From Evansella cellulosilytica DSM 2522 (lineage in GTDB: Bacteria > Bacillota > Bacilli > Bacillales > Salisediminibacteriaceae): a stretch of 64,000 bases of DNA. Made by a program: the position numbers and the translations under genes. Of the stretch, positions 35,075 to 49,713 are shown piece by piece (positions within the stretch are counted from its first letter, which is position 1; the number at the start of each line of letters is the position of its first letter). The notes below the pieces were generated by a model. The model made no database searches. It saw only the letters and a list, made by a program, of their open reading frames with translations, and was not told the DNA's origin. Location of the stretch: contig NC_014829.1 of assembly GCF_000177235.2 (NCBI RefSeq), positions 1 to 64,000 on the forward strand, in the 5' to 3' direction.

Positions 35075-36799
35075 ATGAGCTATCAAGCACTATATCGAGT
35101 TTGGCGACCGACATGTTTATCAGATGTAGTTGGCCAAGAGCATATCACGAAAACTTTAAAGAATGCACTTATCGAAGAAAAGCTTTCCCATGCCTATTTA
35201 TTTACTGGGCCTCGAGGAACTGGTAAAACAAGTGCAGCAAAGATTATTTCGAAAGCGATAAACTGTGAACACGCACCTGTTACTGAGCCTTGTAACGAAT
35301 GTGCTGCGTGTAAAGGTATTTCAGACGGTACGATCGTTGATGTAATGGAAATTGATGCGGCAAGTAATAATGGCGTTGATGAAATACGTGATATTCGTGA
35401 TAAAGTGAAGTTTGCTCCTAGTGCAGTAAAATATAAAGTATATATTATTGATGAGGTTCACATGCTTTCTACAGGAGCCTTTAACGCATTGCTAAAAACG
35501 TTAGAAGAACCGCCAAAGCACGTTATTTTTATATTAGCAACGACGGAACCTCATAAAATACCGTTGACCATTATTTCTCGCTGTCAACGATTCGACTTTA
35601 AACGAATTAGTGCACAAGCAATGATCGATCGTATGCGAGAAATTATTGAAGCTAGTCATGTACATGTAGAGGAAGCTGCTTTATCATTAATTGCGCGAGC
35701 ATCTGAAGGTGGGATGCGAGATGCCTTGAGTTTGTTAGATCAAGCTATCTCCTATGCAGATGAATCTGTAACAGAGGATGATGTACTATCCATAATAGGA
35801 GCTGTATCTCAGCAACTTCTTTATGATGTCGCACTTGCACTTAATGAAGGTCATGTTGCGGGAGGATTGGAAGCAGTTGATCTCATTATTAAAGAAGGAA
35901 AAGATCCTAATCGTTTTTTAGAAGATCTAATCTTTTTTTATCGTGACGTTCTGATGTTTAAAGCTGCGCCTCAACTCGAGGAGAGTAAAGAGAGGCTATT
36001 AACCGACGAACGTTTTAAGGAAATAGTTGAAAAATTAGAAGCCGCCTGGATCTATAACGTTATGGAGCAATTGAATCACTTTCAGCAAGAAATGAAATGG
36101 TCTAATCATCCGAGAGTATTTTTAGAGATGTTTATAGTAAAGGCATGTCAACTAAAAACGCCTGTAAATGCATCTTCATCTACTGAGCTAGACCAGAACG
36201 ACACAATAAAAGCGTTACTGAATCGTGTAACTGAATTAGAGAGCGAGCTTAAAAAAATAGCAAATGGGCAAGTTGCTGCACAGGCAGACAATACACAGAC
36301 AAAAGAAGTAGCACGTTCTCGCCCAAAGCCGTTACAATCTAGTGGGAAAAGTAGGGCACAAATAAGTCGTGCTAAAGGAATGTTGCAAAAAGCGACAAAA
36401 CAGCACCTTCAGTCTATTCAAGGGTTTTGGCCACAAGTGATGGAACAAATAAAGGAACAAAGTGTTCCTGCATCAGCGTGGTTAAACGATTGTAAGCCAG
36501 TAGCTTGCTCAGAAAAAGAAATAGTTTTATCTTTCAAAAATGAAATGCATCGTGATATGATTGATAATAAATTTAGAGATATGGTAGAAAAAACGTTAGC
36601 GACGTTTCTGAACCGATCCGTTACTTTAATAGCGCTATTATCAACACACTGGGAAGAAACGAAGGATGCATTTTTAAAGGAACAAAATCAATTGGATGCT
36701 GATAATGGTGAGGCGCCTGCAAGTAATAAAGAGGAAAGCCCCCTTATTGATGAAGCTTTAAAGTTAGTTGGCGAAGACTTGGTAGAAATTAAAGAGTAA
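35075..36799 (+). CDS. dnaX: DNA polymerase III gamma/tau subunit
   Basis: 574 aa. Clamp-loader AAA+ ATPase: Walker A GPRGTGKT (45-52), four zinc cysteines (64, 73, 76, 79), Walker B IIDEVHML, and SRC motif ISRCQRF. A collar domain and a tau-like C-terminal region (about 380-574) follow. ATG 35075 after AAGGAAGGG. Forms the usual cluster with ebfC and recR, 30 bp before ebfC. Confidence 0.98.
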   Translation: MSYQALYRVWRPTCLSDVVGQEHITKTLKNALIEEKLSHAYLFTGPRGTGKTSAAKIISKAINCEHAPVTEPCNECAACKGISDGTIVDVMEIDAASNNGVDEIRDIRDKVKFAPSAVKYKVYIIDEVHMLSTGAFNALLKTLEEPPKHVIFILATTEPHKIPLTIISRCQRFDFKRISAQAMIDRMREIIEASHVHVEEAALSLIARASEGGMRDALSLLDQAISYADESVTEDDVLSIIGAVSQQLLYDVALALNEGHVAGGLEAVDLIIKEGKDPNRFLEDLIFFYRDVLMFKAAPQLEESKERLLTDERFKEIVEKLEAAWIYNVMEQLNHFQQEMKWSNHPRVFLEMFIVKACQLKTPVNASSSTELDQNDTIKALLNRVTELESELKKIANGQVAAQADNTQTKEVARSRPKPLQSSGKSRAQISRAKGMLQKATKQHLQSIQGFWPQVMEQIKEQSVPASAWLNDCKPVACSEKEIVLSFKNEMHRDMIDNKFRDMVEKTLATFLNRSVTLIALLSTHWEETKDAFLKEQNQLDADNGEAPASNKEESPLIDEALKLVGEDLVEIKE

Positions 36800-36829
36800 A
36801 TTAAAAAGAGGAAGAGAGGCTATACTAAT

Positions 36830-37141
36830 ATGAAAAATATGGGTAATATGATGAAGCAAATGCAGAAAATGCAAAAAGATATGGCAAAGGCACAGGAGCA
36901 ATTGAAAGAGGAAACTGTAGAAGCATCTGCTGGCGGCGGTATGGTTACTGTTATCGCTAGCGGTGAGAAAAAAATATTAGACATTCAAATTAAAGAAGAA
37001 GTAGTTGACCCAGATGACGTTGAAATGCTCCAAGATTTAGTTTTAGCAGCTACAAATGAGGCATTAGTAAAAGTAGATGAGCTTGTTAATGAAAAAATGG
37101 GTAAATTTACGAAAGGTATGAACATACCTGGATTGTTTTAA
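36830..37141 (+). CDS. ebfC: Nucleoid-associated protein EbfC/YaaK
   Basis: 103 aa, YbaB/EbfC family DNA-binding dimer. The N-terminal methionine/lysine-rich helix ([20 protein letters not shown]) is followed by a beta core with [20 protein letters not shown]. The last residues IPGLF are typical. Located between dnaX and recR as in most bacteria. Confidence 0.95.
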   Translation: MKNMGNMMKQMQKMQKDMAKAQEQLKEETVEASAGGGMVTVIASGEKKILDIQIKEEVVDPDDVEMLQDLVLAATNEALVKVDELVNEKMGKFTKGMNIPGLF

Positions 37142-37160
37142 TTATAATTTAAAAGAATTT

Positions 37161-37188
37161 AAAAGACTTGGTGTAAACCAAGTCTTTT
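37161..37188 (+). terminator. Terminator after ebfC
   Basis: AAAAGACTTGG and CCAAGTCTTTT pair perfectly around TGTAAA. It separates dnaX-ebfC from recR. Confidence 0.85.
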
Positions 37189-37275
37189 CTATGAACAATA
37201 AAATTGTATCTTTATCAATAATATAATGCACTAATAAGTGTTTTTACATTTAGAAATTGAAGGGAAGATGTCGAC

Positions 37276-37872
37276 ATGCAGTACCCTCAACCGATATCGA
37301 AGTTAATAGAAGGGTTTATGCGATTACCTGGAATTGGTCCTAAAACAGCTGCTAGGCTAGCGTTTTATGTATTAGATATGAGAGAAGACGACGTATTAGA
37401 CTTTGCAAAAGCATTAGTTAATGCGAAGCGACAATTAACTTATTGTTCCGTTTGCCATCATATTACAGACATAGACCCGTGTAGAATATGTGAGGATAAT
37501 GGACGAGATCAAACGGTGCTATGCGTTGTACAGGAATCGAAAGATGTTATCGCGATGGAAAAAATGAAGGAATATACTGGTTTATATCATGTGCTACATG
37601 GCTGTATATCTCCAGTTGATGGAATAGGACCAGAAGATATTTACATTCCTGACTTATTGAAAAGACTACAAGATGATACGATTCAAGAAGTAATTATTGC
37701 AACAAACCCCAACATTGAAGGTGAAGCTACGGCAATGTATATTTCAAGGTTAATAAAGCCAACCGGATTAAAGGTAACGAGAATTGCGCATGGTTTACCT
37801 GTAGGGGGAGACCTCGAGTATGCAGATGAAGTAACGTTATCCAAGGCGATAGAGGGTAGAAGAGAAATCTAA
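37276..37872 (+). CDS. recR: Recombination protein RecR
   Basis: 198 aa. Helix-hairpin-helix near the N-terminus ([15 protein letters not shown]), C4 zinc finger [16 protein letters not shown], and a Toprim domain from about residue 80 ([12 protein letters not shown]). It forms a DNA-clamping ring and works with RecF and RecO. ATG 37276. Likely in one unit with yaaL, which starts 18 bp later. Confidence 0.98.
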   Translation: MQYPQPISKLIEGFMRLPGIGPKTAARLAFYVLDMREDDVLDFAKALVNAKRQLTYCSVCHHITDIDPCRICEDNGRDQTVLCVVQESKDVIAMEKMKEYTGLYHVLHGCISPVDGIGPEDIYIPDLLKRLQDDTIQEVIIATNPNIEGEATAMYISRLIKPTGLKVTRIAHGLPVGGDLEYADEVTLSKAIEGRREI

Positions 37873-37890
37873 CGAACTGGAGGGAAAGCT

Positions 37891-38112
37891 GTGTTCTTTA
37901 GTAAAAAGGGTAAAGTGAGAGAAAAAGAGGACGCTAATCTTTTATGGCATTTAGCTAAGTTGAAAAAAAGTTTGAATCAAAGAGAAGCTTTAATAAATAA
38001 TAGTGTCGATCAAAACAACCAAGTCATTTACCAAGCGCTAACTGAAAAAGCAAAATACTTATTTTTACTTAAAGAAGCGCGTATAAGAAAAACAAAAATG
38101 AGAAATAAGTAA
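37891..38112 (+). CDS. yaaL: YaaL family protein (DUF2508)
   Basis: 73 aa, charged helical protein beginning MFFSKKGKVREKEDANLLWH. Start GTG 37891 with GGAGGG at 37879-37884. Position between recR and bofA and length equal B. subtilis YaaL. Function unknown; no membrane segment. Confidence 0.88.
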   Translation: MFFSKKGKVREKEDANLLWHLAKLKKSLNQREALINNSVDQNNQVIYQALTEKAKYLFLLKEARIRKTKMRNK

Positions 38113-38226
38113 AAGGTTATATTTTCAAACAATTGGACATACATTCATAGTAAGCTTGTACAGAATTAAAATGGAAATAAATATAGGGGCCATTCGCTGT
38201 CTAGCAAACATGTAGGGGGTGTTCAG

Positions 38227-38493
38227 TTGGAACCAGTCGTTATCATATCGTTATTAGGCGCTTTGATTTTTTTACTATTAATAGTAGGTGCTCCAATGAA
38301 GCCGTTAAGATGGCTAGGTCAAGGGGCAGTAAAATTATTAATAGGTGCATTACTGTTATTCTTTTTAAATGCTTTCGGGTCGATGTTTGGTTATAGTTTA
38401 CCTATAAATGGATTTACAGCTGCAGTTTCAGGCTTTTTGGGTATTCCTGGCCTAGTAGCATTAGTATTTGCTGATTTATTATTAATATCATAA
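38227..38493 (+). CDS. bofA: Pro-sigmaK processing inhibitor BofA
   Basis: 88 aa with two hydrophobic regions (4-22 and 38-60) and a glycine-rich end NGFTAAVSGFLGIPGLVAL typical of the family. With SpoIVFA it holds the SpoIVFB protease inactive in the outer forespore membrane until the engulfed forespore signals. Start TTG 38227 after AGGGGGTG. Followed by the second rRNA operon, as in B. subtilis. Confidence 0.93.
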   Translation: MEPVVIISLLGALIFLLLIVGAPMKPLRWLGQGAVKLLIGALLLFFLNAFGSMFGYSLPINGFTAAVSGFLGIPGLVALVFADLLLIS

Positions 38494-38537
38494 TAGAAAT
38501 GATAGTCAACAGCCTTTTATTTATTTTATAAAAACTG

Positions 38538-38566
38538 TTGACTTTGTTTTGCGTAAATGATATATT
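38538..38566 (+). promoter_or_regulatory. rRNA operon 2 promoter P1
   Basis: TTGACT (38538-38543), 17-bp spacer, TATATT (38561-38566). The sequence differs from P1 of operon 1. Confidence 0.8.
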
Positions 38567-38610
38567 ATTATTTGTCGCCAAAACGAGCGGCAAAAATATA
38601 AAAAAAGTTG

Positions 38611-38639
38611 TTGACAGTGATTTGTTTTACTGATATAGT
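38611..38639 (+). promoter_or_regulatory. rRNA operon 2 promoter P2
   Basis: Perfect TTGACA (38611-38616), 17-bp spacer, TATAGT (38634-38639). Closer to consensus than P2 of operon 1. Confidence 0.85.
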
Positions 38640-38674
38640 ATAAGAGTTGCTGCAAAAACAACAACATCAAATTT

Positions 38675-38689
38675 TGACCTTTGAAAACT
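38675..38689 (+). promoter_or_regulatory. boxA-like element, rRNA operon 2 leader
   Basis: TGACCTTTGAAAACT, identical to the operon 1 element. Close similarity between the two operons starts at this point; everything upstream differs. A second boxA copy is in the spacer at 40570-40584. Confidence 0.6.
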
Positions 38690-38819
38690 AAACAAAAAGC
38701 CAAGCGAAGTGGGATAGACACATTAGTCGTATATACGATTGATGAAAGGATATCCCGTCAATAAGATTTAAAAATTAGCCAAAATTTGGCTTGATGTCAG
38801 AGACATCGAACTCAACAAT

Positions 38820-40375
<1,556 letters not shown>

Positions 40376-40700
40376 TAAGGAGCAGTTATTTTCTACAACA
40401 ACTGTAGAAACATAAAGCTCATTACTTTCGAACTTCGCTTTGGACTTTTTGTTTAGTTTTGAGAGGTCATACTCTCAAAATAAAGTCGTTGTGCTCGCTG
40501 AACGCTAACGCGTATCAGCTCAAAAGACAGCACAACTACTTGATTATCGCACACTTGCGTGGTGCGATTTGTCCTTTGAAAACTAGATAACAAAAACTGA
40601 TTTAAATGATCACCAGTAGATATCAATAGAAGTCTATTCTTCTAACGAAATCAACTGTGTGTCTTAGTTAAGGCGAATGTAAGACGCCACACTTTTTAGT
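40376..40700 (+). other. 16S-23S spacer without tRNA genes, operon 2
   Basis: No tRNA is found here either. It differs from the operon 1 spacer at about 40429 (C for T) and 40481 (A for G). The boxA-like element is at 40570-40584. Confidence 0.8.
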
Positions 40701-43633
<2,933 letters not shown>

Positions 43634-43702
43634 ACTTTACTAAGACGATCATTTAATCAGAATATGTTATCTAGTTTTGAGAGGATAAACTCTCATAAAT
43701 AG

Positions 43703-43818
43703 TCCAGTGACGATAGCGGAGAGGTCACACCCGTTCCCATGCCGAACACGGTAGTTAAGCTCTCCAGCGCCGATGATAGTTGGGGGTTTCCCCCTGTGAA
43801 AGTAGGACGTTGCTGGGC
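43703..43818 (+). rRNA. 5S ribosomal RNA, operon 2
   Basis: 116 nt, same sequence as the operon 1 copy. The spacer just before it differs by one base (CATAAATAG against CATAAAAAG). Confidence 0.95.
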
Positions 43819-43822
43819 AGAT

Positions 43823-43855
43823 AAAGTCATTCTCAATAGAGAGTGGCTTTTTTTA
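43823..43855 (+). terminator. rRNA operon 2 terminator
   Basis: Same AAAGTCATTCTC/GAGAGTGGCTTT hairpin and T run as operon 1. Near-identity between operons continues about 120 bp past it, into the start of the 52-bp array. Confidence 0.85.
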
Positions 43856-43970
43856 TTTGTTTACGATTTGGACTTTTGTGTACCGAAGGTAGGATTTTAT
43901 TTGATAAATGTGGTGAAATGAATGAGGAGTGTTCTTTTAGGGAGGAGCGCAATGATGCGGAAATAATGGT

Positions 43971-44875
43971 GGAAATAGAATAAAGTGTTTTATACAAGTG
44001 TAATGACGCAAGAAAAAGTGGGAGGAACGGAATAAGGTGTATCATACGAGACCAATGACACGCGAGAAGGTAGTGGGAACGAGATAAAGTGTGTCATAGA
44101 AGTGCAATGACACGTGAAAAAGTATGTGGAAACGAATAAAGTGTATCATACGAAGGCAATGACGCATAAGAAAGTGGGAGGAACGGAATAAGGTGTATCA
44201 TACGAGGCCAATGACACGCGAGAAGGTAGTGGGAACGAAATAAAGTGTGTCATAGAAGTGCAATGACACGTGAAAAAGTATGTGGAAACGAATAAAGTGT
44301 ATCATACGAAGGCAATGATGCATAAGAAAGTGGGAGGAACGAAATAAAGTGTGTCATATGAGGCAAATGACACGCGAGAAAGAAGTGGGAACGGAATAAA
44401 GTGTATCATACGAAGCCAATGACACGCGAGAAAGTAGTGGGAATGAAATAAAGTGTGTCATACGAGAGTAATGAAACATGAAATCTTAAGAAAAACAAAA
44501 TAAGGTGTATCATACGCAAGCAATGCTACCCTAAAAGCTAATCCTCACTCATCGAAGGTAATCATACGCAAGCAATGCTACCCCAAAAGCTAATCCTCAC
44601 TCAACGATGGTCGCCATACGCAAGCAATGCTACCCTAAAAGCTAATCCTCACTCATCGAAGGTAATCATAGGCAAGCAATGCTGCCCCAAAAACGAATCC
44701 CCACTCAACGAAGGTCATCATATGAAGCCAATGCTACCCCAAAACTAAAACCGCTCCCAACGAAGGTCACCATATGAAGCCAATGCTACCCCAAAAGCCA
44801 ACCCACACCCAACGAAGGTCATCATACGAAATCAATACTGTCCCAAAACCCAAACCTCAACCTTTAAACAAGCAC
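43971..44875. repeat. Composite tandem array, exact 52-bp period (array 2), types A and B
   Basis: The core (TCATA, or TTATA/CCATA in three units) starts at 43990 and recurs every 52 bp to 44822, 17 consecutive positions. The first ten units are type A, the eleventh is hybrid, the rest type B (CAATGCTACCCCAAAAGC...CTCACTCAACGAA). Within type A there is a three-unit super-repeat of 156 bp starting at 44018, 44174 and 44330. The A-to-B junction unit is nearly the same as in array 1. Nothing convincing is encoded. Confidence 0.95.
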
Positions 44876-45284
44876 AAAAAACTATCGAGAACTCAAACAA
44901 TAACCAAGTGTGGCTCAATCATGCCAATTCACCATTCAAAAGAAGCATCCCCCAAAAAAACTAACAAAATAATCCCAAAGAAACACAAAAAACATCATAC
45001 CGGTGAGCAACCTCTGAAAAATAGCTCGTTTAACGATCTTAAAAATAGATTTTCTAACGTCTCCGCACACCTCAACACGTAAAAATGACTAAGCAAAACA
45101 TTACAAATGAGCTCACTAACAAACTATTGTGTTACTATATTAAAATATTTTATTTAGAAGTTTATAAGGTAATAATCACACATACAAAGATGATAGCATA
45201 GGTTGAACTGTGATTATTTATAAAATTAAAAATGTATGAAAATAGGAAGTCTAGTCCATAATAAATAATGGAGGTGGAGATAAA
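44876..45284. other. Gap between array 2 and csfB
   Basis: No gene is supported. The first 200 bp are C/A-rich and G-poor like type B units, without their pattern. An open frame at 44774-45082 runs from the array into this part but lacks a ribosome site and has low-complexity composition. The rest is A/T-rich and should contain the csfB promoter; no SigF or SigG site could be fixed with confidence. Confidence 0.4.
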
Positions 45285-45509
45285 TTGAAAAGTTTATTAG
45301 AAGAAAAGAAGTATGAGAGTTTAAAAGAATGCTTAATTTGTGAAGAAGAGAAAGGTAAGGGAATACACTTATTAAACTATTTTATTTGCACTGAGTGTGA
45401 ACATGACATCGTTACGTCAGATACAGATAATAGTAGTTATAGATACTATTTAAATAGACTTAAAAAAGTGAAGGAAGCGTTAATGCCGTCAACAGAAAAG
45501 AATGCATAA
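45285..45509 (+). CDS. csfB: Anti-sigma-G factor Gin (CsfB)
   Basis: 74 aa with two zinc-binding pairs, CLIC (residues about 17-20) and CTEC (about 36-39), as in Gin. In B. subtilis it is made under SigF and holds SigG inactive in the early forespore, and also antagonises SigE. Start TTG 45285 after GGAGGTGGAG. It follows the second rRNA operon as in B. subtilis, but xpaC and yaaN, which come next there, are missing. Confidence 0.88.
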   Translation: MKSLLEEKKYESLKECLICEEEKGKGIHLLNYFICTECEHDIVTSDTDNSSYRYYLNRLKKVKEALMPSTEKNA

Positions 45510-45654
45510 TTATTATTATTATGAAAAAATTTTAGTATAGCAATAATATATTTCGTAATTATTAAGAATAGTTAACAAGGTTGGTTCATATAAGCTATAG
45601 AAATTTTTTTGCTATGGCTAAACTACTATTAGAAACTGATCCCGTTTCATTGTT

Positions 45655-45705
45655 AAAAGGTTGATTCAAAAGATAAAAACAAACTTTTGGGTCAACCTTT
45701 TGTTT
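45655..45705 (+). terminator. Terminator-like hairpin after csfB
   Basis: AAAAGGTTGA-TTCAAAAG pairs with CTTTTGG-GTCAACCTTTT, a stem of about 17 bp with few mismatches, then TGTTTAT. It lies about 145 bp after the csfB stop. Confidence 0.65.
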
Positions 45706-45835
45706 ATCTTTAGAATGTTAGGATATTGAAGGATGTTCAGCTTTATTATGAGCAATACATTATTAGGTCTCTACGATATATCTCGAAATTCTTAAAAAAT
45801 ATCTACACGGAAAAGAATGATATGAGAAGTCCCTC

Positions 45836-46016
45836 CTCCTTTAAGGAGGCCATTGAAAAAGTATAGAGCAACTTTTTCAGTGGCTTTTAATTGTATTACA
45901 GTCGCTCGCCTGATAGGAGAAACTTAACCCTATCAAGCTTTTTAACGATTACGACGGCTACGCACATTATTTAGCGCACTGAAAAAGTGAAAGACCAAAT
46001 TTTTTCAGTGCCCTCC
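45836..46016. repeat. Cluster of related hairpins (possible dispersed repeat or IS remnant)
   Basis: Three stem-loops occur in a row. CCTCC-TTTAA-GGAGG comes first. Then GCCATTGAAAAAGT pairs with ACTTTTTCAGTGGC (45849-45882). Then GCACTGAAAAA pairs with TTTTTTCAGTGC (45988-46014). The last two share the CACTGAAAAA end. A degenerate copy of the second occurs at 11549-11570. No transposase remnant is seen. Confidence 0.6.
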
Positions 46017-46201
46017 CTTTAAGCGGTCGAAGATTTTACCTCCCCCCCCTCTAAGATGGACAACCCTTACCTTAGCGCGATGATACTGCTCCGTTTTTTC
46101 ACAAAAATAAAAACATGAGCTACTTGAACATTAACTAACGATGAAACTAAATAAAAACTTCTGTATAATAATAGGTACAATTTGTAGAAAGAGGCAAAGA
46201 A

Positions 46202-47656
46202 ATGAATCAAAATAGAACCCCACTATTTGATAAAGTAATAAGACATGCTAAAAAGAAGCCCACATCCTTTCATGTACCTGGTCATAAAAATGGGCTATTT
46301 TTTTACGAAAAAGCGGTAAGTACGTATAAATCGATTTTAGAAATTGACTTAACGGAAATTACAAATTTGGATGATTTGCATCACCCTACAGGTGTAATTA
46401 AAGAAGCACAACAGTTAACTAGTGCTCTTTACGGCGTGAAAAATAGTTTTTTCTTAGTAGGTGGTACGACTGTTGGCAATATAGCAATGATTATGTCTTC
46501 CGTTAGTGAGGGAGATACGATCCTTGTCCAAAGGAATAGTCACCAATCAGTTTTTCATGCAATAGAGCTAGCGAAAGCAAGACCGGTGTATTTAGAGCCA
46601 GAGGTTGATAATGAAACTGGACTAGCCCTCGGCATTTCCGAAAAGGTGGTCGAAGAGGCTGTTACAAAATATAGCGATGCAAAAATGTTAGTATTAACGA
46701 GTCCAACTTATGAAGGCTACGCCCAATGTCTTAAAAAGCACGTAGAACATGCACATAAAAAAAATATGATTGTCGGTGTTGATGAAGCACATGGTGCACA
46801 CTTCATTATTGGTGATTCAAATTGGCCTACATCATCGATAGCTGCCGGAGCGGATATTATCGTTCATTCTGCGCATAAGATGCTACCAGCAATGACAATG
46901 AGCTCTTTTGTACACGTAAACAGTAAGCTGGTAGACGTTAATAAATTTAAATACTATTTAAAAATTTTTCAATCGAGTAGTCCTTCTTATCCACTAATGG
47001 CATCATTAGATGTAGCAAGAGCTTATTTAGCTAATATTATTCATGAAGGAACGAATGCTTTGTTAAAGCAAATCTCAACATTAAGAGAAAAACTGGGAGA
47101 AGGTCCAACATGGATGTTATCTCCGAGTTTAATAGGTCATTATAGGCAAGATCCGTTAAAAGTAGCTTTTATTTCAAAAAATAAGGTTGCTTCGAGTTGG
47201 CAAGGTGAATTGGAGAAGCTAGATATTTATCCAGAGTTGGTTTCTCCTAACCATTTATTATTAGTGCTTCCATTAGCAAGTGGAGCGTTACCTATAGGTG
47301 ATTGGGCAAAAAAGATAGTAAAAGGTCTTAAAGAAGTAGGTAAATCAGATCCAATTTCGCCAATAGTAATGAATGAGTATGATCAAAGTTCTAGTCCAGC
47401 ACTTTCTATACATGAAGTTGATAAGTATCAAAAAGAGCGTGTGGAGTTGGAGGCTGCAGTTGGCAAAATTTCAGCTGAAACAATAACACCTTATCCTCCA
47501 GGAGTTCCATTTATAATGAAGGGTGAGGTAATAACAAAAAATCATGTTTTAAAATTAATGCAGTTAAAAGATAATAATAGCTACTTCCAAACAGGAAATG
47601 ATTGGAAGGGATTAGGAATACTAATTGTACGTAAAGAGAAGGAGAATGGCATGTGA
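46202..47656 (+). CDS. yaaO: Orn/Lys/Arg decarboxylase family PLP protein (YaaO)
   Basis: 484 aa, group of fold-type I PLP decarboxylases. [10 protein letters not shown] is the N-terminal family motif; VDEAHGAHF carries the PLP-binding Asp, and [10 protein letters not shown] contains the Schiff-base Lys226. YaaO-like proteins resemble SpeA but the substrate is unproven. ATG 46202 after AAAGAGG. The stop overlaps the tmk start by 4 bp, so the two are coupled. Confidence 0.92.
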   Translation: MNQNRTPLFDKVIRHAKKKPTSFHVPGHKNGLFFYEKAVSTYKSILEIDLTEITNLDDLHHPTGVIKEAQQLTSALYGVKNSFFLVGGTTVGNIAMIMSSVSEGDTILVQRNSHQSVFHAIELAKARPVYLEPEVDNETGLALGISEKVVEEAVTKYSDAKMLVLTSPTYEGYAQCLKKHVEHAHKKNMIVGVDEAHGAHFIIGDSNWPTSSIAAGADIIVHSAHKMLPAMTMSSFVHVNSKLVDVNKFKYYLKIFQSSSPSYPLMASLDVARAYLANIIHEGTNALLKQISTLREKLGEGPTWMLSPSLIGHYRQDPLKVAFISKNKVASSWQGELEKLDIYPELVSPNHLLLVLPLASGALPIGDWAKKIVKGLKEVGKSDPISPIVMNEYDQSSSPALSIHEVDKYQKERVELEAAVGKISAETITPYPPGVPFIMKGEVITKNHVLKLMQLKDNNSYFQTGNDWKGLGILIVRKEKENGM

Positions 47657-48294
47657 GTGGAGTTTTCATAACTTTTGAAGGTGGAGAAGGTGCAGGAAAA
47701 ACGACAGTACTAAAGGAAATAAAAGATAGACTAGAAGCTTCTGATGAAAAAGTAGTGATGACGAGAGAGCCAGGAGGCAGCATAATAGCCGAGAAAATTC
47801 GTGATGTTATTTTAAATCCAGACCATACAGAAATGGATGCAAGAACAGAAGCATTATTATACGCAGCTGCTAGAAGGCAGCATTTAGTTGAAAAGGTTTT
47901 TCCGTATCTTGATAAAGGTTATATTGTTCTCTGTGATCGATTTATAGACAGTAGCCTCGTTTATCAAGGGGTAGCTAGAAAAATAGGGATTGAAGAAGTA
48001 TTAAATATTAACCTTTTTGCTACTGGAGGATTTATGCCGAGTAAAACGTTGTTCTTTGACATCGATCCTAAAATAGGTTTAGAACGTATTGCAAAACACG
48101 GAAATAGAGAGTTTAATCGACTCGATCGAGAAGCTTTAGACTTCCATTATATAGTCAGGAAAGCGTATCACGAATTACAAGGAAGAGAACCAGATCGTAT
48201 TGAAATGGTTGATGCTTCACTTTCTTTAACTGAAGTTATAGAAGCTGCTTGGACAAAAGTTTTCGACATTGTACAAGCTAAAGAAAAAAAGTAA
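47653..48294 (+). CDS. tmk: Thymidylate kinase
   Basis: 213 aa. P-loop GGEGAGKTT near residue 10, the DR-containing segment [13 protein letters not shown], and the lid region EFNRLDRE. Phosphorylates dTMP to dTDP. Start GTG 47653 overlaps the yaaO stop. The tmk-darA-holB order matches B. subtilis. Confidence 0.97.
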   Translation: MSGVFITFEGGEGAGKTTVLKEIKDRLEASDEKVVMTREPGGSIIAEKIRDVILNPDHTEMDARTEALLYAAARRQHLVEKVFPYLDKGYIVLCDRFIDSSLVYQGVARKIGIEEVLNINLFATGGFMPSKTLFFDIDPKIGLERIAKHGNREFNRLDREALDFHYIVRKAYHELQGREPDRIEMVDASLSLTEVIEAAWTKVFDIVQAKEKK

Positions 48295-48335
48295 TATGCA
48301 ACGTTTGTTTCTTGTTATAATACACTATATAATAA

Positions 48336-48692
<357 letters not shown>

Positions 48693-48722
48693 TTATATAG
48701 TGTCTTTTAAGGACGGAGATAT

Positions 48723-49712
48723 ATGATGATTTGGGAAGAATTAAAAGCGACCCAAAGTATTGTTGTAAAAATGTTAACGAATAGTATTAAGAAGAATCGA
48801 TTAAGTCATGCCTACTTGTTTGAAGGACCACGTGGTACTGGAAAAAAAGAAGTAGCTAATGCGTTAACTAAATCATTTTTTTGTCAACAAAAGCAAGGGT
48901 TTGAGCCGTGTGATAACTGTAGCGACTGTAAAAGAATAGATTCTGGTAATCATCCAGATGTTCATACAATAAAGTCAGAAGGACAAACGATAAAAGTTGA
49001 CCAAATTCGTCACTTAAAGAAAGAATTTAGCTTTAGAGGTATGGAATCTACGAAGAAGGTTTATCTTGTAGAAGATGCTGAGAAAATGACGATTGGTGCA
49101 GCTAACAGTATTTTAAAGTTTTTAGAGGAACCCGATGGAGAAGCATTAGCAGTTTTAATGACAACGCAATACCAACAAATTATTAAAACAATAGTTTCGA
49201 GATCACAAGTATTGTCCTTTGCGCCTTTGTCACAGCAAATATTAGTAGAAAAGCTAATAGATAAAGGAATAAATAAACCTGATGCATTGGCAGTTTCTCA
49301 AATTACCTTTGATTTGGAAGAAGCAATCCAGTTTTGCCATGATAATTGGATTGCACAGGCTAGAAGCAAAGTGATACAATTAGTTGATGAGATACATTTG
49401 CGTCCAAAGTTTGTATTCATAACATTACAAGATCAATGGATGTCCTTTTTTAAAGAAAAAGAGGACATGCTGCTAGGATTGGATTTATTGATGATTTGGT
49501 ATCGAGACGTATTACGTATCCAAGTAGATCAAAAAGAGCAAATCGTTAATATAGATCAAGAGAATAAGCTTGAAGAACAAGCTTTAAAATTATCACAAAG
49601 AAAGCTGGGATCCAACCTCCAGGCGGTTATGGATGCAAAACGTCGATTGGGTGCTAATGCCGCTCCCCAGCTATTAATGGAGCAAATGCTCCTTCGGTTA
49701 CAGGAGGGATAA
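48723..49712 (+). CDS. holB: DNA polymerase III delta' subunit
   Basis: 329 aa, clamp-loader AAA+ protein. Retains a P-loop GPRGTGKK, a zinc module CDNCSDCKR with an earlier Cys, and the SRC-like ISRSQ sequence reading VSRSQ. Complexes with DnaX and delta. A tandem ATG-ATG (48723, 48726) leaves a one-residue start ambiguity. Followed after 1 bp by ricT. Confidence 0.95.
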   Translation: MMIWEELKATQSIVVKMLTNSIKKNRLSHAYLFEGPRGTGKKEVANALTKSFFCQQKQGFEPCDNCSDCKRIDSGNHPDVHTIKSEGQTIKVDQIRHLKKEFSFRGMESTKKVYLVEDAEKMTIGAANSILKFLEEPDGEALAVLMTTQYQQIIKTIVSRSQVLSFAPLSQQILVEKLIDKGINKPDALAVSQITFDLEEAIQFCHDNWIAQARSKVIQLVDEIHLRPKFVFITLQDQWMSFFKEKEDMLLGLDLLMIWYRDVLRIQVDQKEQIVNIDQENKLEEQALKLSQRKLGSNLQAVMDAKRRLGANAAPQLLMEQMLLRLQEG

Positions 49713-49713
49713 C

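Noticed and set aside
44774-45082. 102-residue open frame from array 2 into the following gap
   Set aside because: Starts inside a repeat unit, lacks a ribosome site, and has lysine/threonine/proline-rich low-complexity content typical of a C/A-rich strand.
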